Shown: in pieces, positions 7,260-15,512 of the stretch
Numbering within the stretch: position 1 is the stretch's first letter
Layout of the letters: each line of letters starts with the position of its first letter
Made by a program: the position numbers and the translations under genes
NCBI GenBank assembly: GCA_002371265.1
Contig: DFGT01000035.1
Location: 1-27,884, forward strand
Direction: 5' to 3'
Source: Bacteroidales bacterium UBA3743
GTDB taxonomy: Bacteria > Bacteroidota > Bacteroidia > Bacteroidales > Paludibacteraceae
Length of the DNA: 27,884 nt
The notes under the pieces: generated by a model
Told to the model about the DNA's origin: nothing
The model's database searches: none
The model's input: the letters and a program-made list of their open reading frames with translations, nothing else

Positions 7260-10200
7260 ATGCTAAACAATAAAGAAAAAACAAAAATATATAAGGCTTC
7301 TGCCGGAAGTGGCAAAACTTTCCGTTTGGCTGTGGAATATCTGAAACTTATTTTGAAGGATAAAAATGCCTTCAAATCTATCCTTGCTGTGACTTTTACC
7401 AACAAGGCTACTGCGGAAATGAAGGAGAGAATTCTTTTTGAACTTTATGGTCTGCATCGTAAATATGAGGATTCCGACAGCTATAGAGATAAGCTGATAG
7501 AAGAACTTGGTCCTGGATGGAACGCGGAAAAAATATCTGAAAAGGCTGGCGAGGCTATTTCTGCGATTATACACGACTATTCACATTTCAGAATAGAGAC
7601 CATAGACTCGTTTTTTCAAAGTATATTGCGCAATCTTGTTCATGAACTTGAGATAGGAGCCATTGTCAATCTGGAACTTGATAATGCTTCCGTTATTCAT
7701 GAGGCTGTGAATGATATGATGAACAGTCTGCATGAGGATGATAAAAAGCAGTTGTTGAAATGGCTGACAGACTTTTCTGTGGAAAACATAAAGAATGGAA
7801 AAAGCTGGAGAGTGAACAGTAAAGTGGAAAAGTTTGCCACTAACATCTTCAACGAGGATTTCATCACAAAAAAAAGGGATGAAGATTTATATACTATTGA
7901 AAAACTGACTGCTTATAAGAAAAATATAGACAAGATTTTAAAAGGGCATTTAAGCAAATTAAAAGCTTTGGCAGATGAATTTTTTGCAAAAACAGATGAA
8001 TGGAACGCTGTGCCTGAGAATTTCTATTATGGGGCAAAAGGATTGTGGGGATACTTCAATAAAATAAAAAAAGGAGAGTATTCAGAAGACAAAATGCCTA
8101 ATAGTTATGTAAAAAAGTCTTTGGAATCGACGGAGTGTATAGAATCGAAAACTAAAAATGCAAATATTGATGCGACGTGGGTGTATGATCATCTCAACAA
8201 AACGGAGGAATATAGATTGGAGCATCTTGAGGAGATGTCTACATGTGAGACGGTGCTTAAAAATATCAATAATATAGGATTGTTGTATGATATAGAGAGC
8301 ATTGTGCGTCGCAACAATGAGATGACTGGCAAATTTTTGTTAGGAGACACTGCCATTCTGCTTAATAAAATCATAGATAAAAGCACAGCTCCTTTTATTT
8401 ATGAAAAGATAGGAACGACGTTGCGTCATATCATGATTGATGAATTTCAGGACACATCCAAAATACAGTGGGATAATTTTCTTCCGTTGTTGTCAGACTC
8501 GGTGGCAAATGGAGGAACAAATTTGATTGTGGGTGATCCTAAACAGTCTATCTACCGCTGGCGAAATGGCGATTACAGTATCATTGAGAATGTAAAGAAT
8601 CATGCGGAACTTTATCCGGGAAATATATCTATGGATACCAATTACAGAAGTTTCAACAATGTGATAAAGTTCAACAATGCAATTTTCTGGAGCTGTATTC
8701 CGTATATTCCTAATGGCGACTCTGATATCAGCAAACAAATAAAGAATATTTACGAGGAATCCAATCAGAAGTTTATAGACAAGGGAGAGGGTTATGTGAA
8801 ATATCAGATAGTGGAAAAAGAGGAGAATGAAAAATCTGACGACAAGATCCTTGGAGTGATGGTGGAGCAGATTAAGGAGCTGAAAAAAATAGGTATAGAG
8901 GAAAAAAATATAGCCATACTGGTACGTACAAATAATGAGACAGCCAAGATTGCAAAATTTTTGTCTGATATGAAAGAAGACGGAAGTCTTCCAAAAGATG
9001 AGTTCAATATTGTGTCCAGTGAAGCATTCCGTCTCGACAATTCTTTGAGTGTCAATATAATTATCAATGCGTTGTGTTTGGTAAATGAGCCGGACAATGA
9101 TGTGTATGAGCACCGTCTATATCTTGATTATATAGGATTGAACAATGGAAGTGATGAAAATTACAATGAGGTGAAGGAAAAGGTGATATCTACTTCCACT
9201 CTCCCACTCTATGAGATGATAGAGGAAATTTATTTTATTTTAGAGCTTGAAAAAATTGAAGACAATGATGTCTACATACAGCTATTTTTGGATAAAGTGA
9301 ACACGTTCATCAACAGAAAATCATCTGATATCACCACTTTCGTAAATTATTGGAATGAAAAACTATGTGGGGCGACATTGTCGTCGAGCAATGAGAGTAA
9401 TGGAATACGTGTGCTGACAATCCACAAATCGAAAGGATTGGAGTTTAAGACGGTGATTATTCCGTTTGCCGACTGGGAGATAGAGAGCACAAAAAATGAC
9501 AATATTCTTTGGTGTGAGGCTAAAAAAGAGCCATATAATGACATTTCGCTACTTCCTATCAACTATAATAAAAATCTAAAAAACACAATTTTTAAGGAGG
9601 ATTACGAACGTGAGAAAGCACAGATGTGGATCGACAATATCAATCTGCTTTATGTGGCGTTCACACGTGCGAAAGCAAATTTGATTGTTTTTTCACCAGA
9701 ACCGCCAAAGAGTGATGTAGATGGTGCAAAAAAGATAAATTCACTCCTATCAAGTATTTTCTCAAACAAATCAAAGCTGGCGAGTGATGAGAAAACAAAA
9801 ATTTTGGCTGATTATTGGAATGAAGAGGAATTGAAATTTGAATATGGAGAGTTGAGTAATCCAAAAGACAAAGACAACACGACAGAAAATGAGTTGAAGA
9901 AAGAGGCGGAAAGAAAGAGTTTGGATTATGTGAATTATAGAATTGCGAGCGACGGAGATAAACCATCAGCGATAGAATTCCGTCAGTCAGACATGAGCAA
10001 GAGATTCTTGAAGGATCCTGAAAAGTATGATACTAAAGAGGAGACAGTGTCTGAGTTTATGGAAAAAGGAAAAGTGATGCATGCGTTATTTTCTGACATT
10101 CACACTGTTGATGATGTGGAAAAAGCAGTGAAAAAGAAGGTGTATGAAGGAATCATATCAAAGGATAAGATGGAGTATTATGCGTCTACAATAAGAGAAA

Positions 10201-10502
10201 AGATAGAGAGTGCACCGTCTGAATGGTTCGACAGAACGGCAAAAGTGGTCAATGAGCGAGCAATTTTGATGAAAAAGAAAGACTCCAATGGCAAAATAAA
10301 CATTGAGAATAAGCGACCAGACAGAATAGTGATGGTCAACGACAAAGTAATCATCATTGACTATAAGTTTGGTGAGGAAAACAAAGGGTATAAAGATCAG
10401 GTAAATGAATATGTTGATCTGATAAAAAAGATGGGCTACAAAAATGTCGAGGGATATTTGTGGTATGTGGAGCAGGGAAAAATTGAAAATGTGAAATGCT
10501 AA
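7260..10502 (+). CDS. AddA/RecB-like UvrD-family helicase with C-terminal nuclease
   Basis: A 1080-aa superfamily 1A DNA helicase fused to a RecB-type nuclease, expected to process double-strand ends for recombination. Visible motifs: Walker A ASAGSGKT (13-20), AVTFTNKATAEM (Ia), DEFQD (394-398), VGDPKQSIYRWRNGD (III), NYRS (IV), LTIHKSKGLEF (V) and LYVAFTRAK (VI). The C-terminal PD-(D/E)xK nuclease shows GKVMHALF, then RPDRIV (about residue 1020), IIDYKFG (about 1034) and QVNEY. This order fits AddA. AddA enzymes normally work with an AddB partner encoded alongside, but neither flank holds one: the gene stands alone between a repeat-rich region and a 500-bp spacer. The partner must lie elsewhere or be absent. 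Confidence 0.9.
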   Translation: MLNNKEKTKIYKASAGSGKTFRLAVEYLKLILKDKNAFKSILAVTFTNKATAEMKERILFELYGLHRKYEDSDSYRDKLIEELGPGWNAEKISEKAGEAISAIIHDYSHFRIETIDSFFQSILRNLVHELEIGAIVNLELDNASVIHEAVNDMMNSLHEDDKKQLLKWLTDFSVENIKNGKSWRVNSKVEKFATNIFNEDFITKKRDEDLYTIEKLTAYKKNIDKILKGHLSKLKALADEFFAKTDEWNAVPENFYYGAKGLWGYFNKIKKGEYSEDKMPNSYVKKSLESTECIESKTKNANIDATWVYDHLNKTEEYRLEHLEEMSTCETVLKNINNIGLLYDIESIVRRNNEMTGKFLLGDTAILLNKIIDKSTAPFIYEKIGTTLRHIMIDEFQDTSKIQWDNFLPLLSDSVANGGTNLIVGDPKQSIYRWRNGDYSIIENVKNHAELYPGNISMDTNYRSFNNVIKFNNAIFWSCIPYIPNGDSDISKQIKNIYEESNQKFIDKGEGYVKYQIVEKEENEKSDDKILGVMVEQIKELKKIGIEEKNIAILVRTNNETAKIAKFLSDMKEDGSLPKDEFNIVSSEAFRLDNSLSVNIIINALCLVNEPDNDVYEHRLYLDYIGLNNGSDENYNEVKEKVISTSTLPLYEMIEEIYFILELEKIEDNDVYIQLFLDKVNTFINRKSSDITTFVNYWNEKLCGATLSSSNESNGIRVLTIHKSKGLEFKTVIIPFADWEIESTKNDNILWCEAKKEPYNDISLLPINYNKNLKNTIFKEDYEREKAQMWIDNINLLYVAFTRAKANLIVFSPEPPKSDVDGAKKINSLLSSIFSNKSKLASDEKTKILADYWNEEELKFEYGELSNPKDKDNTTENELKKEAERKSLDYVNYRIASDGDKPSAIEFRQSDMSKRFLKDPEKYDTKEETVSEFMEKGKVMHALFSDIHTVDDVEKAVKKKVYEGIISKDKMEYYASTIREKIESAPSEWFDRTAKVVNERAILMKKKDSNGKINIENKRPDRIVMVNDKVIIIDYKFGEENKGYKDQVNEYVDLIKKMGYKNVEGYLWYVEQGKIENVKC

Positions 10503-10727
10503 ATGCAAAATTGTCTACCTATATGTAGTCACCACGTGATATTCTAAATGATAACACAGAAACTACTACACCTTTAGGTGTTTTATATCGGTAGGTGTGT
10601 TTTATATCGGTAGATATAATAAATATGGAACATATATTCCTCGTTAGGGAATATATCTAGTAATATTACAATTCATCTAAATCACGTTAATTTAACAATA
10701 GAAGAAAAAAATTTTGTTGTTTACCCT
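10503..10727. other. Gene-free spacer with short repeats and a hairpin
   Basis: Between the helicase stop and the glycosylase relic there is no convincing gene. It contains two direct copies of GTGTTTTATATCGGTAG (10578-10594 and 10597-10613, period 19). It also holds a 9-bp hairpin ATATATTCC/GGAATATAT (10632-10656) with a 7-nt loop and no T run after it. The hairpin might terminate the helicase transcript, but this is weak. Confidence 0.5.
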
Positions 10728-10773
10728 TTATATTATTCCTGCCTTTTCAAACATCTTCCTATAAGCCTCTGCT
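10728..10773 (-). pseudogene. Relic of the 3' end of a uracil-DNA-glycosylase-family gene
   Basis: Read on the minus strand, the segment encodes AEAYRKMFEKAGII followed by TAA. It closely matches the C-terminus of the intact gene at 14065-14679 (AEAYRKMFEKAGINF, stop). Over 10733-10773 versus 14073-14113, 37 of 41 bases agree. All four differences are third-codon-position changes that keep Ala or Gly. Homology ends abruptly upstream. The relic is in the same orientation as the intact gene and 3.3 kb from it, on the far side of the C10 protease module. Confidence 0.75.
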
Positions 10774-10802
10774 ATTTATAAATTAGTTAGTTAAAAAAAC
10801 GT

Positions 10803-10952
10803 TAATAAATAGAAAATAAATAGAAAATAAATAGAAAATAAATAGAAAATAAATAGAAAATAAATAGAAAATAAATAAAAAATAAATAAAAAATAAATAA
10901 AAAATAAATAAAAAATAAATAAAAAATAAATAAAAAATAAATAAAAAATAAA
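10803..10952. repeat. 11-bp tandem array of phased A-tracts
   Basis: About 13 copies of an 11-bp unit. The first six are AGAAAATAAAT-type; the next seven are AAAAAATAAAT-type, having lost the G. Runs of four to six A residues recur about once per helical turn, a pattern known to curve DNA. The array ends directly at the -7 promoter element of the C10 protease gene. The copies are nearly perfect, so copy number could vary by slippage. Confidence 0.9.
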
Positions 10953-10953
10953 G

Positions 10954-10961
10954 TACTTTTG
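10954..10961 (+). promoter_or_regulatory. Promoter -7 element of the C10 protease operon
   Basis: TACTTTTG matches TAnnTTTG and sits immediately after the 11-bp array. The -33 region falls inside the array and contains no TTTG, so the array itself occupies the position of the upstream element. Transcription would start near 10968, leaving a leader of 50-90 nt depending on the start codon. Confidence 0.5.
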
Positions 10962-11057
10962 CATCATCATATGTTACTTGTTTTGGTATGATAAAATGAT
11001 CCAGAATGATGTAATGATGTGAAAAATTTTTACAATAGTATCAAAGTTAATAAAAGT

Positions 11058-13061
11058 ATGATTAATTTTAGAACAGTGGCAAAAGCAGTATTGCCTGTTA
11101 TTTTTGTTTTGTCCGTTTGTTTAGTTAAAGCAGAAACGGCGAGTTATGATGACGTGCAGAAGGTGGCACGCAATTTTATGAAACGAACTTTCGATAGAAC
11201 TGACAGTATTGTGGAAGTGGTGAAGTTCGACACTCTTGGTATCACAACCATGTATGCATTCAATTTTGAAAAAGGAGGGTATGTGTTAGTGTCCGGAAGC
11301 TATAAAGCGGATCCGATTCTTGCGTATTCAGAATCTGATAAATTTTTGCCAAAAGACAGTATAGACAATGAAGGAGTATTGGAATTTTTGGATGACTGTA
11401 AAAAAATAATTTTAGGAATAGAAAAATCATCTGATGAGACGCGCAGTATTTCTGATTCAGAATCAGGAAGAAAATGGAAAGAATGGTTTTCTGAGAGGGA
11501 AAAAATTTATGCAATGGCAGAAGAAGAAGATATTTTGGAGGTCAAGGATTTATTATATGATTCTTTACGTGGAGGAAATGTAAAATGGAATCAAAATGGA
11601 TGTGAAGGAGAGAAAGCAACATATTATGATAAAAATTTGGAAAAATGGGTGGTGACAAATAATCCAAATAACATTTCATATAATATAAAAATGCCACCAG
11701 TAGAAAATTGCAAAGAACATGGATATGCAGGATGTGTACCTGTTGCAATCGGACAAGTTATGTGGAAATGGAAGTGGCCACAGTTTGTTTCTTATAATCA
11801 TATTGAAAAAGAAGGAGATAAAAAAATAGAAAAAAAATATACAAGTGAATATACGTGGGATTCAATGCCTGCACGTTTAAGTGTCTCATCTTCTATCAGA
11901 AACATGAATGAAATCTCCACATTGCTGAGAGATTGCGGATATATGCTTAATGCGAACTATAAGGAAAGAGGTACATCAGCTTATGTTTCTGACATATTTG
12001 ATAAAATGATAAAACAAAATCTTATAGGTTATAATTGCTATGGAATAATTTATACAGATTCGTGCACAAATAGAAGTTGGAATGATATAAAAAACACATA
12101 TTCTATTTCAGATTGGACGAAACTTATAGTAACAGAACTTATAGCAGGACGTCCAGTTGTAGTTGGAACAACATATAGGATAGAAGACGTGAATTATGGT
12201 CATGCAATAGTTGTATCAGGATTTCAGAAAAAAGCAGACGGATATTATTTTTATATTAATTACGGATGGTCAGGACATTATGATTCATATTACAATATGG
12301 ATTTCACAGCAACTCCAAAAAATAAAGGTGAACTTTATGCATATACGAAAGATAAAGAGGCGGTAATAGGAATTTCTCCAAAAAAAGTAAATGAAAATGG
12401 TGAACATAATATAGTGGCAGAATGTCATACATCTACAATTAGTGAAGATGGAATAGGCAAATTGTCGTTTTATGTTAAAAATGCCAATTCTTATATAGTG
12501 AAAATAAAATACAAAAGAGAGCAAATCATTACATTAATTCAACAAACTATAGGTAATGATGTCAGTTATATAAGGAATGTCAGTTATATAGATAGTCTAA
12601 TAAAAAGATCAGCAGGAAATATTTTTAAGGATGGTCATGTTGAATTGTGGTATGGAGAAAATATTAATCTTCAAAACAAGTGCAAATCACTAAATGGTGA
12701 TACGATAAGTGTTCCAACAGAATATGAAGTTACCTTTATAAACAATTATGGTCAGGTAGAAACATACAATGGAATATTTGTTAAATCAGATAGTATAATT
12801 ACTGCGAATGAAGATAATTCAATTGATGGTGTAATTTCTATCTATCCGAATCCTACGACAGGAATATTTAATGTTGACTCTTATCGGGACAACATTGAAT
12901 ATATATCAGTTTCAAATATAACAGGAATGAAAATAAAAGAAATTGACAAGATAAAAGCCACTCATTTCGCAATTAATTTGTTTGATTTTCCAGCAGGTTG
13001 TTATTTTGTAACTGTGAAAACAGAGAATTCAAGTATCGTAAAAAAAATAATCAAAAAGTGA
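11058..13061 (+). CDS. C10-family (streptopain-like) cysteine protease with T9SS sorting domain
   Basis: Secreted cysteine protease of MEROPS family C10 (SpeB, PrtT and interpain relatives). The ATG at 11058 gives a clean signal peptide (MINFRTVAKAVLPVIFVLSVCLVKA); a GTG at 11019 would add 13 residues. An N-terminal propeptide follows (SYDDVQKVARNF, GGYVLVSGSYKADPILAYS). The catalytic core has Cys226 in GYAGCVPVAIGQVMWKWKWP, His382 in NYGHAIVVSGF and the INYGW region. The last ~80 residues form a T9SS C-terminal domain (IYPNPTTGIFNV, ending SSIVKKIIKK), so export and cell-surface attachment by T9SS are expected. Codon use is noticeably AT-rich compared with the RND operon. The stop is 1 nt before the next ATG, indicating one operon. 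Confidence 0.9.
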   Translation: MINFRTVAKAVLPVIFVLSVCLVKAETASYDDVQKVARNFMKRTFDRTDSIVEVVKFDTLGITTMYAFNFEKGGYVLVSGSYKADPILAYSESDKFLPKDSIDNEGVLEFLDDCKKIILGIEKSSDETRSISDSESGRKWKEWFSEREKIYAMAEEEDILEVKDLLYDSLRGGNVKWNQNGCEGEKATYYDKNLEKWVVTNNPNNISYNIKMPPVENCKEHGYAGCVPVAIGQVMWKWKWPQFVSYNHIEKEGDKKIEKKYTSEYTWDSMPARLSVSSSIRNMNEISTLLRDCGYMLNANYKERGTSAYVSDIFDKMIKQNLIGYNCYGIIYTDSCTNRSWNDIKNTYSISDWTKLIVTELIAGRPVVVGTTYRIEDVNYGHAIVVSGFQKKADGYYFYINYGWSGHYDSYYNMDFTATPKNKGELYAYTKDKEAVIGISPKKVNENGEHNIVAECHTSTISEDGIGKLSFYVKNANSYIVKIKYKREQIITLIQQTIGNDVSYIRNVSYIDSLIKRSAGNIFKDGHVELWYGENINLQNKCKSLNGDTISVPTEYEVTFINNYGQVETYNGIFVKSDSIITANEDNSIDGVISIYPNPTTGIFNVDSYRDNIEYISVSNITGMKIKEIDKIKATHFAINLFDFPAGCYFVTVKTENSSIVKKIIKK

Positions 13062-13062
13062 T

Positions 13063-14031
13063 ATGAAACATTTATTATTACTGTTGGCTATAATGCTACA
13101 AACAGTCTCATTTGCATTTGATAAGGAATCTGCAATAGATTTCGTATATGAGTATTCTGGCGACTCTCTTTGGGGTATACCAATGCCTGAAGGATATGAT
13201 TATAAGGTAGGAATAATTGAACGAGACATAGACACATTGTATAATTCATGGGATGTTTATGAGGGGGAAGATTCTGTGGAAACCAGAGTTGATACAATAC
13301 TTGTTCCAAAAGACAATTATGTCTTTTTTGTCACTGTACCAGATAATTTTATATTCAAAGGACATTCTATATTTCTATCTTATTTCTTTCTTTCCAAAAA
13401 AGACACATCATTTGCTGTGATAGATACTTTTGGATACCCGGAGCGATTTTGTTGTTGGGATACGATAAGGGAAGAAGGAAGAGTTCTAAAAAAAGAAGCA
13501 ATTTATGATGTTCCAAAAATGATAGACAGCAAGTTTGGAACAATAGATTATAATCTCTATCTTGTTGAAGACACGTCAAATATGAAATTATATAAATTAA
13601 GTGGGGAAGCAGTTGTGATAAACAAAAAAAGTTGGAATTTCATAGTTGAAACACAAAAAGATACATGTTATATAATCAAATATTGGAAGGATAAGGAATA
13701 TGGAATTATTGTGGATTTTGTTCCTGTTCCAATAGTATGCAATACGGATTGGTCTAATGAAAAAGGACTTTCTCTGGTTTTTTCCCGTCAGAATGGAGAT
13801 GTAGAAGAATATGGGTCAGTAAAAGAATATATGGTATATCCTAATCCTGTTGTGGATGTAGTGAATGTTGAGATAGAAGATTGTTCTCTTTCCCTTTTCT
13901 CAAATGAAGGAAAACTGATAAAGAGAGCTGAGGAACCTCAAATGAATATATCTGAATTGCCGTTAGGCACGTATTTGCTGGAGATTTCAAAAGAGGGAAA
14001 ATCAATAGTGAAAAAAATTATCAAGCACTGA
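13063..14031 (+). CDS. Secreted T9SS-domain protein of unknown function, paired with the C10 protease
   Basis: I do not recognise the main domain. The 322-aa product starts with a signal peptide (MKHLLLLLAIMLQTVSFAF) and ends with a T9SS sorting domain (YMVYPNPVVDVVNVEI ... GTYLLEISKEG, SIVKKIIKH). Its final SIVKKIIK is shared with the protease upstream. The middle is rich in Asp, aromatic residues and beta-type segments, with a Cys-Cys-Trp (FCCWDT). The ATG follows the protease stop by 1 nt, so the two should be co-translated and exported together. A role as inhibitor, chaperone, substrate or surface anchor for the protease is possible on context only. It shows no obvious resemblance to the protease propeptide. 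Confidence 0.8.
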   Translation: MKHLLLLLAIMLQTVSFAFDKESAIDFVYEYSGDSLWGIPMPEGYDYKVGIIERDIDTLYNSWDVYEGEDSVETRVDTILVPKDNYVFFVTVPDNFIFKGHSIFLSYFFLSKKDTSFAVIDTFGYPERFCCWDTIREEGRVLKKEAIYDVPKMIDSKFGTIDYNLYLVEDTSNMKLYKLSGEAVVINKKSWNFIVETQKDTCYIIKYWKDKEYGIIVDFVPVPIVCNTDWSNEKGLSLVFSRQNGDVEEYGSVKEYMVYPNPVVDVVNVEIEDCSLSLFSNEGKLIKRAEEPQMNISELPLGTYLLEISKEGKSIVKKIIKH

Positions 14032-14037
14032 AAATAA

Positions 14038-14074
14038 AAATTTCTAGGATGTCATTATGACATCCTAGAAATTT
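14038..14074. terminator. Bidirectional terminator between convergent genes
   Basis: AAATTTCTAGGATGTCA (14038-14054) and its exact reverse complement (14058-14074) form a 17-bp perfect stem with a 3-nt TTA loop. Both transcripts converge here. The stem contains the TAG stop and last codons of the glycosylase-family gene, so that gene's C-terminus is part of the hairpin. T/A runs at both ends suit Rho-independent termination in both directions. Confidence 0.85.
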
Positions 14075-14679
14075 ATCCCAGCCTTTTCAAACATCTTCCT
14101 ATATGCCTCGGCTTTCTTTTCCAAACTCAGTGGATATGCACGTGATGATGATGGAAGACGGTACAATATGATAGTTTCTTTCAATTGAATATAATTCCCC
14201 ACCGTCGGCATTTCAGAAAGTGACATCTGTTTCACAATATTTTCTGTCGCTTTTTCTCCCGTCGTCACCACTGCCCTGCAATCTGGAATTTTTTCCAATA
14301 ATGCGTTGATGTCTGTGTATTCCACCACTTCCAAAAACTTGTCGGAGGCATTATCTTTCAATCGTTTCACAGCCTCAGCTGTATCGTAGTAGCCAATGCC
14401 TTTTTCATTCAGAAAACCAACAATTAAATCAAGGTTGAATCTTTTTGTCGCAGCTTCCATAAAATAATTTTTGTCGTTGAAGAATATCAATCCCATTATT
14501 CTCCAATGGTCGTTGGTGAAATTCGGATAAAAGAAATCCATACACCAACGTTTGCGTTGAGGCGGAAAACTTCCTAGAAAGAGAATTTTAGTGCTTTCAG
14601 AAAGAAATGGAAGCAACGGATGGTACTCTATGGAAGAGGTGGAACGCAGAATGTTGTCGGAGTTGAGAAATGGAGACAT
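14065..14679 (-). CDS. Uracil-DNA glycosylase family protein
   Basis: About 204 aa, resembling the single-domain uracil/mismatch DNA glycosylase family common in Bacteroidota. An early LFLGSFPPQRKRW segment stands where the GxxPG-type catalytic loop is expected. VVTTGEKA lies mid-protein, and RLPSSSRAYP near the C-terminus stands where the DNA-intercalating loop is expected. Expected role: base-excision repair of uracil or mismatched bases; the substrate cannot be read from sequence. The ATG at 14679 (MSPFLNSDN) is favoured; a GTG at 14688 would overlap the upstream stop by 4 nt. It lies 5 nt after the Fib_succ_major gene, so probably co-transcribed. A relic of its 3' end is at 10728-10773. 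Confidence 0.75.
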   Translation of the reverse strand: MSPFLNSDNILRSTSSIEYHPLLPFLSESTKILFLGSFPPQRKRWCMDFFYPNFTNDHWRIMGLIFFNDKNYFMEAATKRFNLDLIVGFLNEKGIGYYDTAEAVKRLKDNASDKFLEVVEYTDINALLEKIPDCRAVVTTGEKATENIVKQMSLSEMPTVGNYIQLKETIILYRLPSSSRAYPLSLEKKAEAYRKMFEKAGINF

Positions 14680-14684
14680 AGAAA

Positions 14685-15407
14685 TCACTTCGTTTTCTTT
14701 TTTGCAGAATTTTTTTTGGAGACTGGATGGTCGTTGACTACAGCACGAACACTTCTGCCAGCATAACGTTTGTTTCCTCTCCAGTCGATATAATAGTTTG
14801 CAAAAGAGAGAAAGTAGGATCCGTTCATTGTGTTTTTGAAAAGAGAAGAAGACCAGTAGAAACCTTCACTGCCTAACGATGAGTTTTCCTCACCGGAAAT
14901 GTAGCCGGCGGCAGGCAAAAAAATGATATTGCTGTTAGTTTTGGAGAAACCTACACGTCCGGCTACACCTGATCCGTCGTAATTGTTTGTCCATTCCCAA
15001 ACACATCCTTCCAACAATTCTTCCTCTTCTTTGGCTGTCGGCATACGCCAGTCTTTGCCCCAATTGACAAAGGCAGCGTCGTCTTCTTTATCCAACTCAT
15101 GTTTATTGTCGACTTTGCCTTCGGAATCTTTCGTACAATATTTAGTCATGAACTGACCTTCATCCCTGCCCCATTTATAATTTTTCCAAGAGTAAATTTT
15201 TTTAGGTTCTGTTTCTCCCCAGGCAAAATAATCACCATATTCAATGGGTTTAGTAGCGCCCACATTGCAAGTGGCCCACAATTTTCCGCTTGGCAAACCT
15301 AAATCCACGTAATCATGTCCACTTTTGTTACCACTGATTGTTTGTGAATAGCAATTCATTCCACATGTGATTGTAAGGACTATCAACGAATAAAATAAAT
15401 TTTTCAT
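14685..15407 (-). CDS. Secreted Fib_succ_major domain protein
   Basis: 240-aa exported protein with the Fibrobacter succinogenes major paralogous domain, a Cys-poor fold frequent in Bacteroidota and of unknown function. The diagnostic segment is YVDLGLPSGKLWATCNVGA (about residues 33-51), followed by YFAWGE, WRMPTAKE, FLPAAGY, GFYWSSS and GRSVRAV. The N-terminus MKNLFYSLIVLTITCGMNCYSQT is a signal peptide. The two cysteines do not form a good lipobox, so signal peptidase I cleavage near YSQ is more likely. The C-terminus is Lys-rich (KKNSAKKKTK) with no T9SS domain. A consensus promoter precedes it at 15440-15471. Confidence 0.85.
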   Translation of the reverse strand: MKNLFYSLIVLTITCGMNCYSQTISGNKSGHDYVDLGLPSGKLWATCNVGATKPIEYGDYFAWGETEPKKIYSWKNYKWGRDEGQFMTKYCTKDSEGKVDNKHELDKEDDAAFVNWGKDWRMPTAKEEEELLEGCVWEWTNNYDGSGVAGRVGFSKTNSNIIFLPAAGYISGEENSSLGSEGFYWSSSLFKNTMNGSYFLSFANYYIDWRGNKRYAGRSVRAVVNDHPVSKKNSAKKKTK

Positions 15408-15439
15408 ATTAGTGACACATACATAATAACTACGGTTTG

Positions 15440-15471
15440 CAAAATTATATCAGGAGATACATCTATCCAAA
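15440..15471 (-). promoter_or_regulatory. Promoter of the Fib_succ_major / glycosylase-family operon
   Basis: On the minus strand TTTG (15471-15468), a 20-nt spacer and TAATTTTG (15447-15440) fit the Bacteroidota consensus. Transcription would start near 15433, about 26 nt before the ATG at 15407. Confidence 0.55.
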
Positions 15472-15512
15472 AAAAATGAGGGAAAACAATGTCTGACAGA
15501 AGTAACAGAAAT

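Noticed and set aside
8493..9113. A 206-codon minus-strand open frame within the helicase gene
   Set aside because: Antisense shadow of a strongly supported coding region; rich in Ile/Tyr/His runs that mirror the AT-rich sense codons; no recognisable domain.
10803..10952. CRISPR array
   Set aside because: The repeats are 11 bp, contiguous and without spacers; it is a simple tandem array.
10728..14113. Calling 10.77-14.08 kb a complete integrative element with att sites
   Set aside because: No integrase, excisionase or mobilisation gene lies between the two 3'-end copies, and the copies differ at four sites; kept only as a hypothesis.
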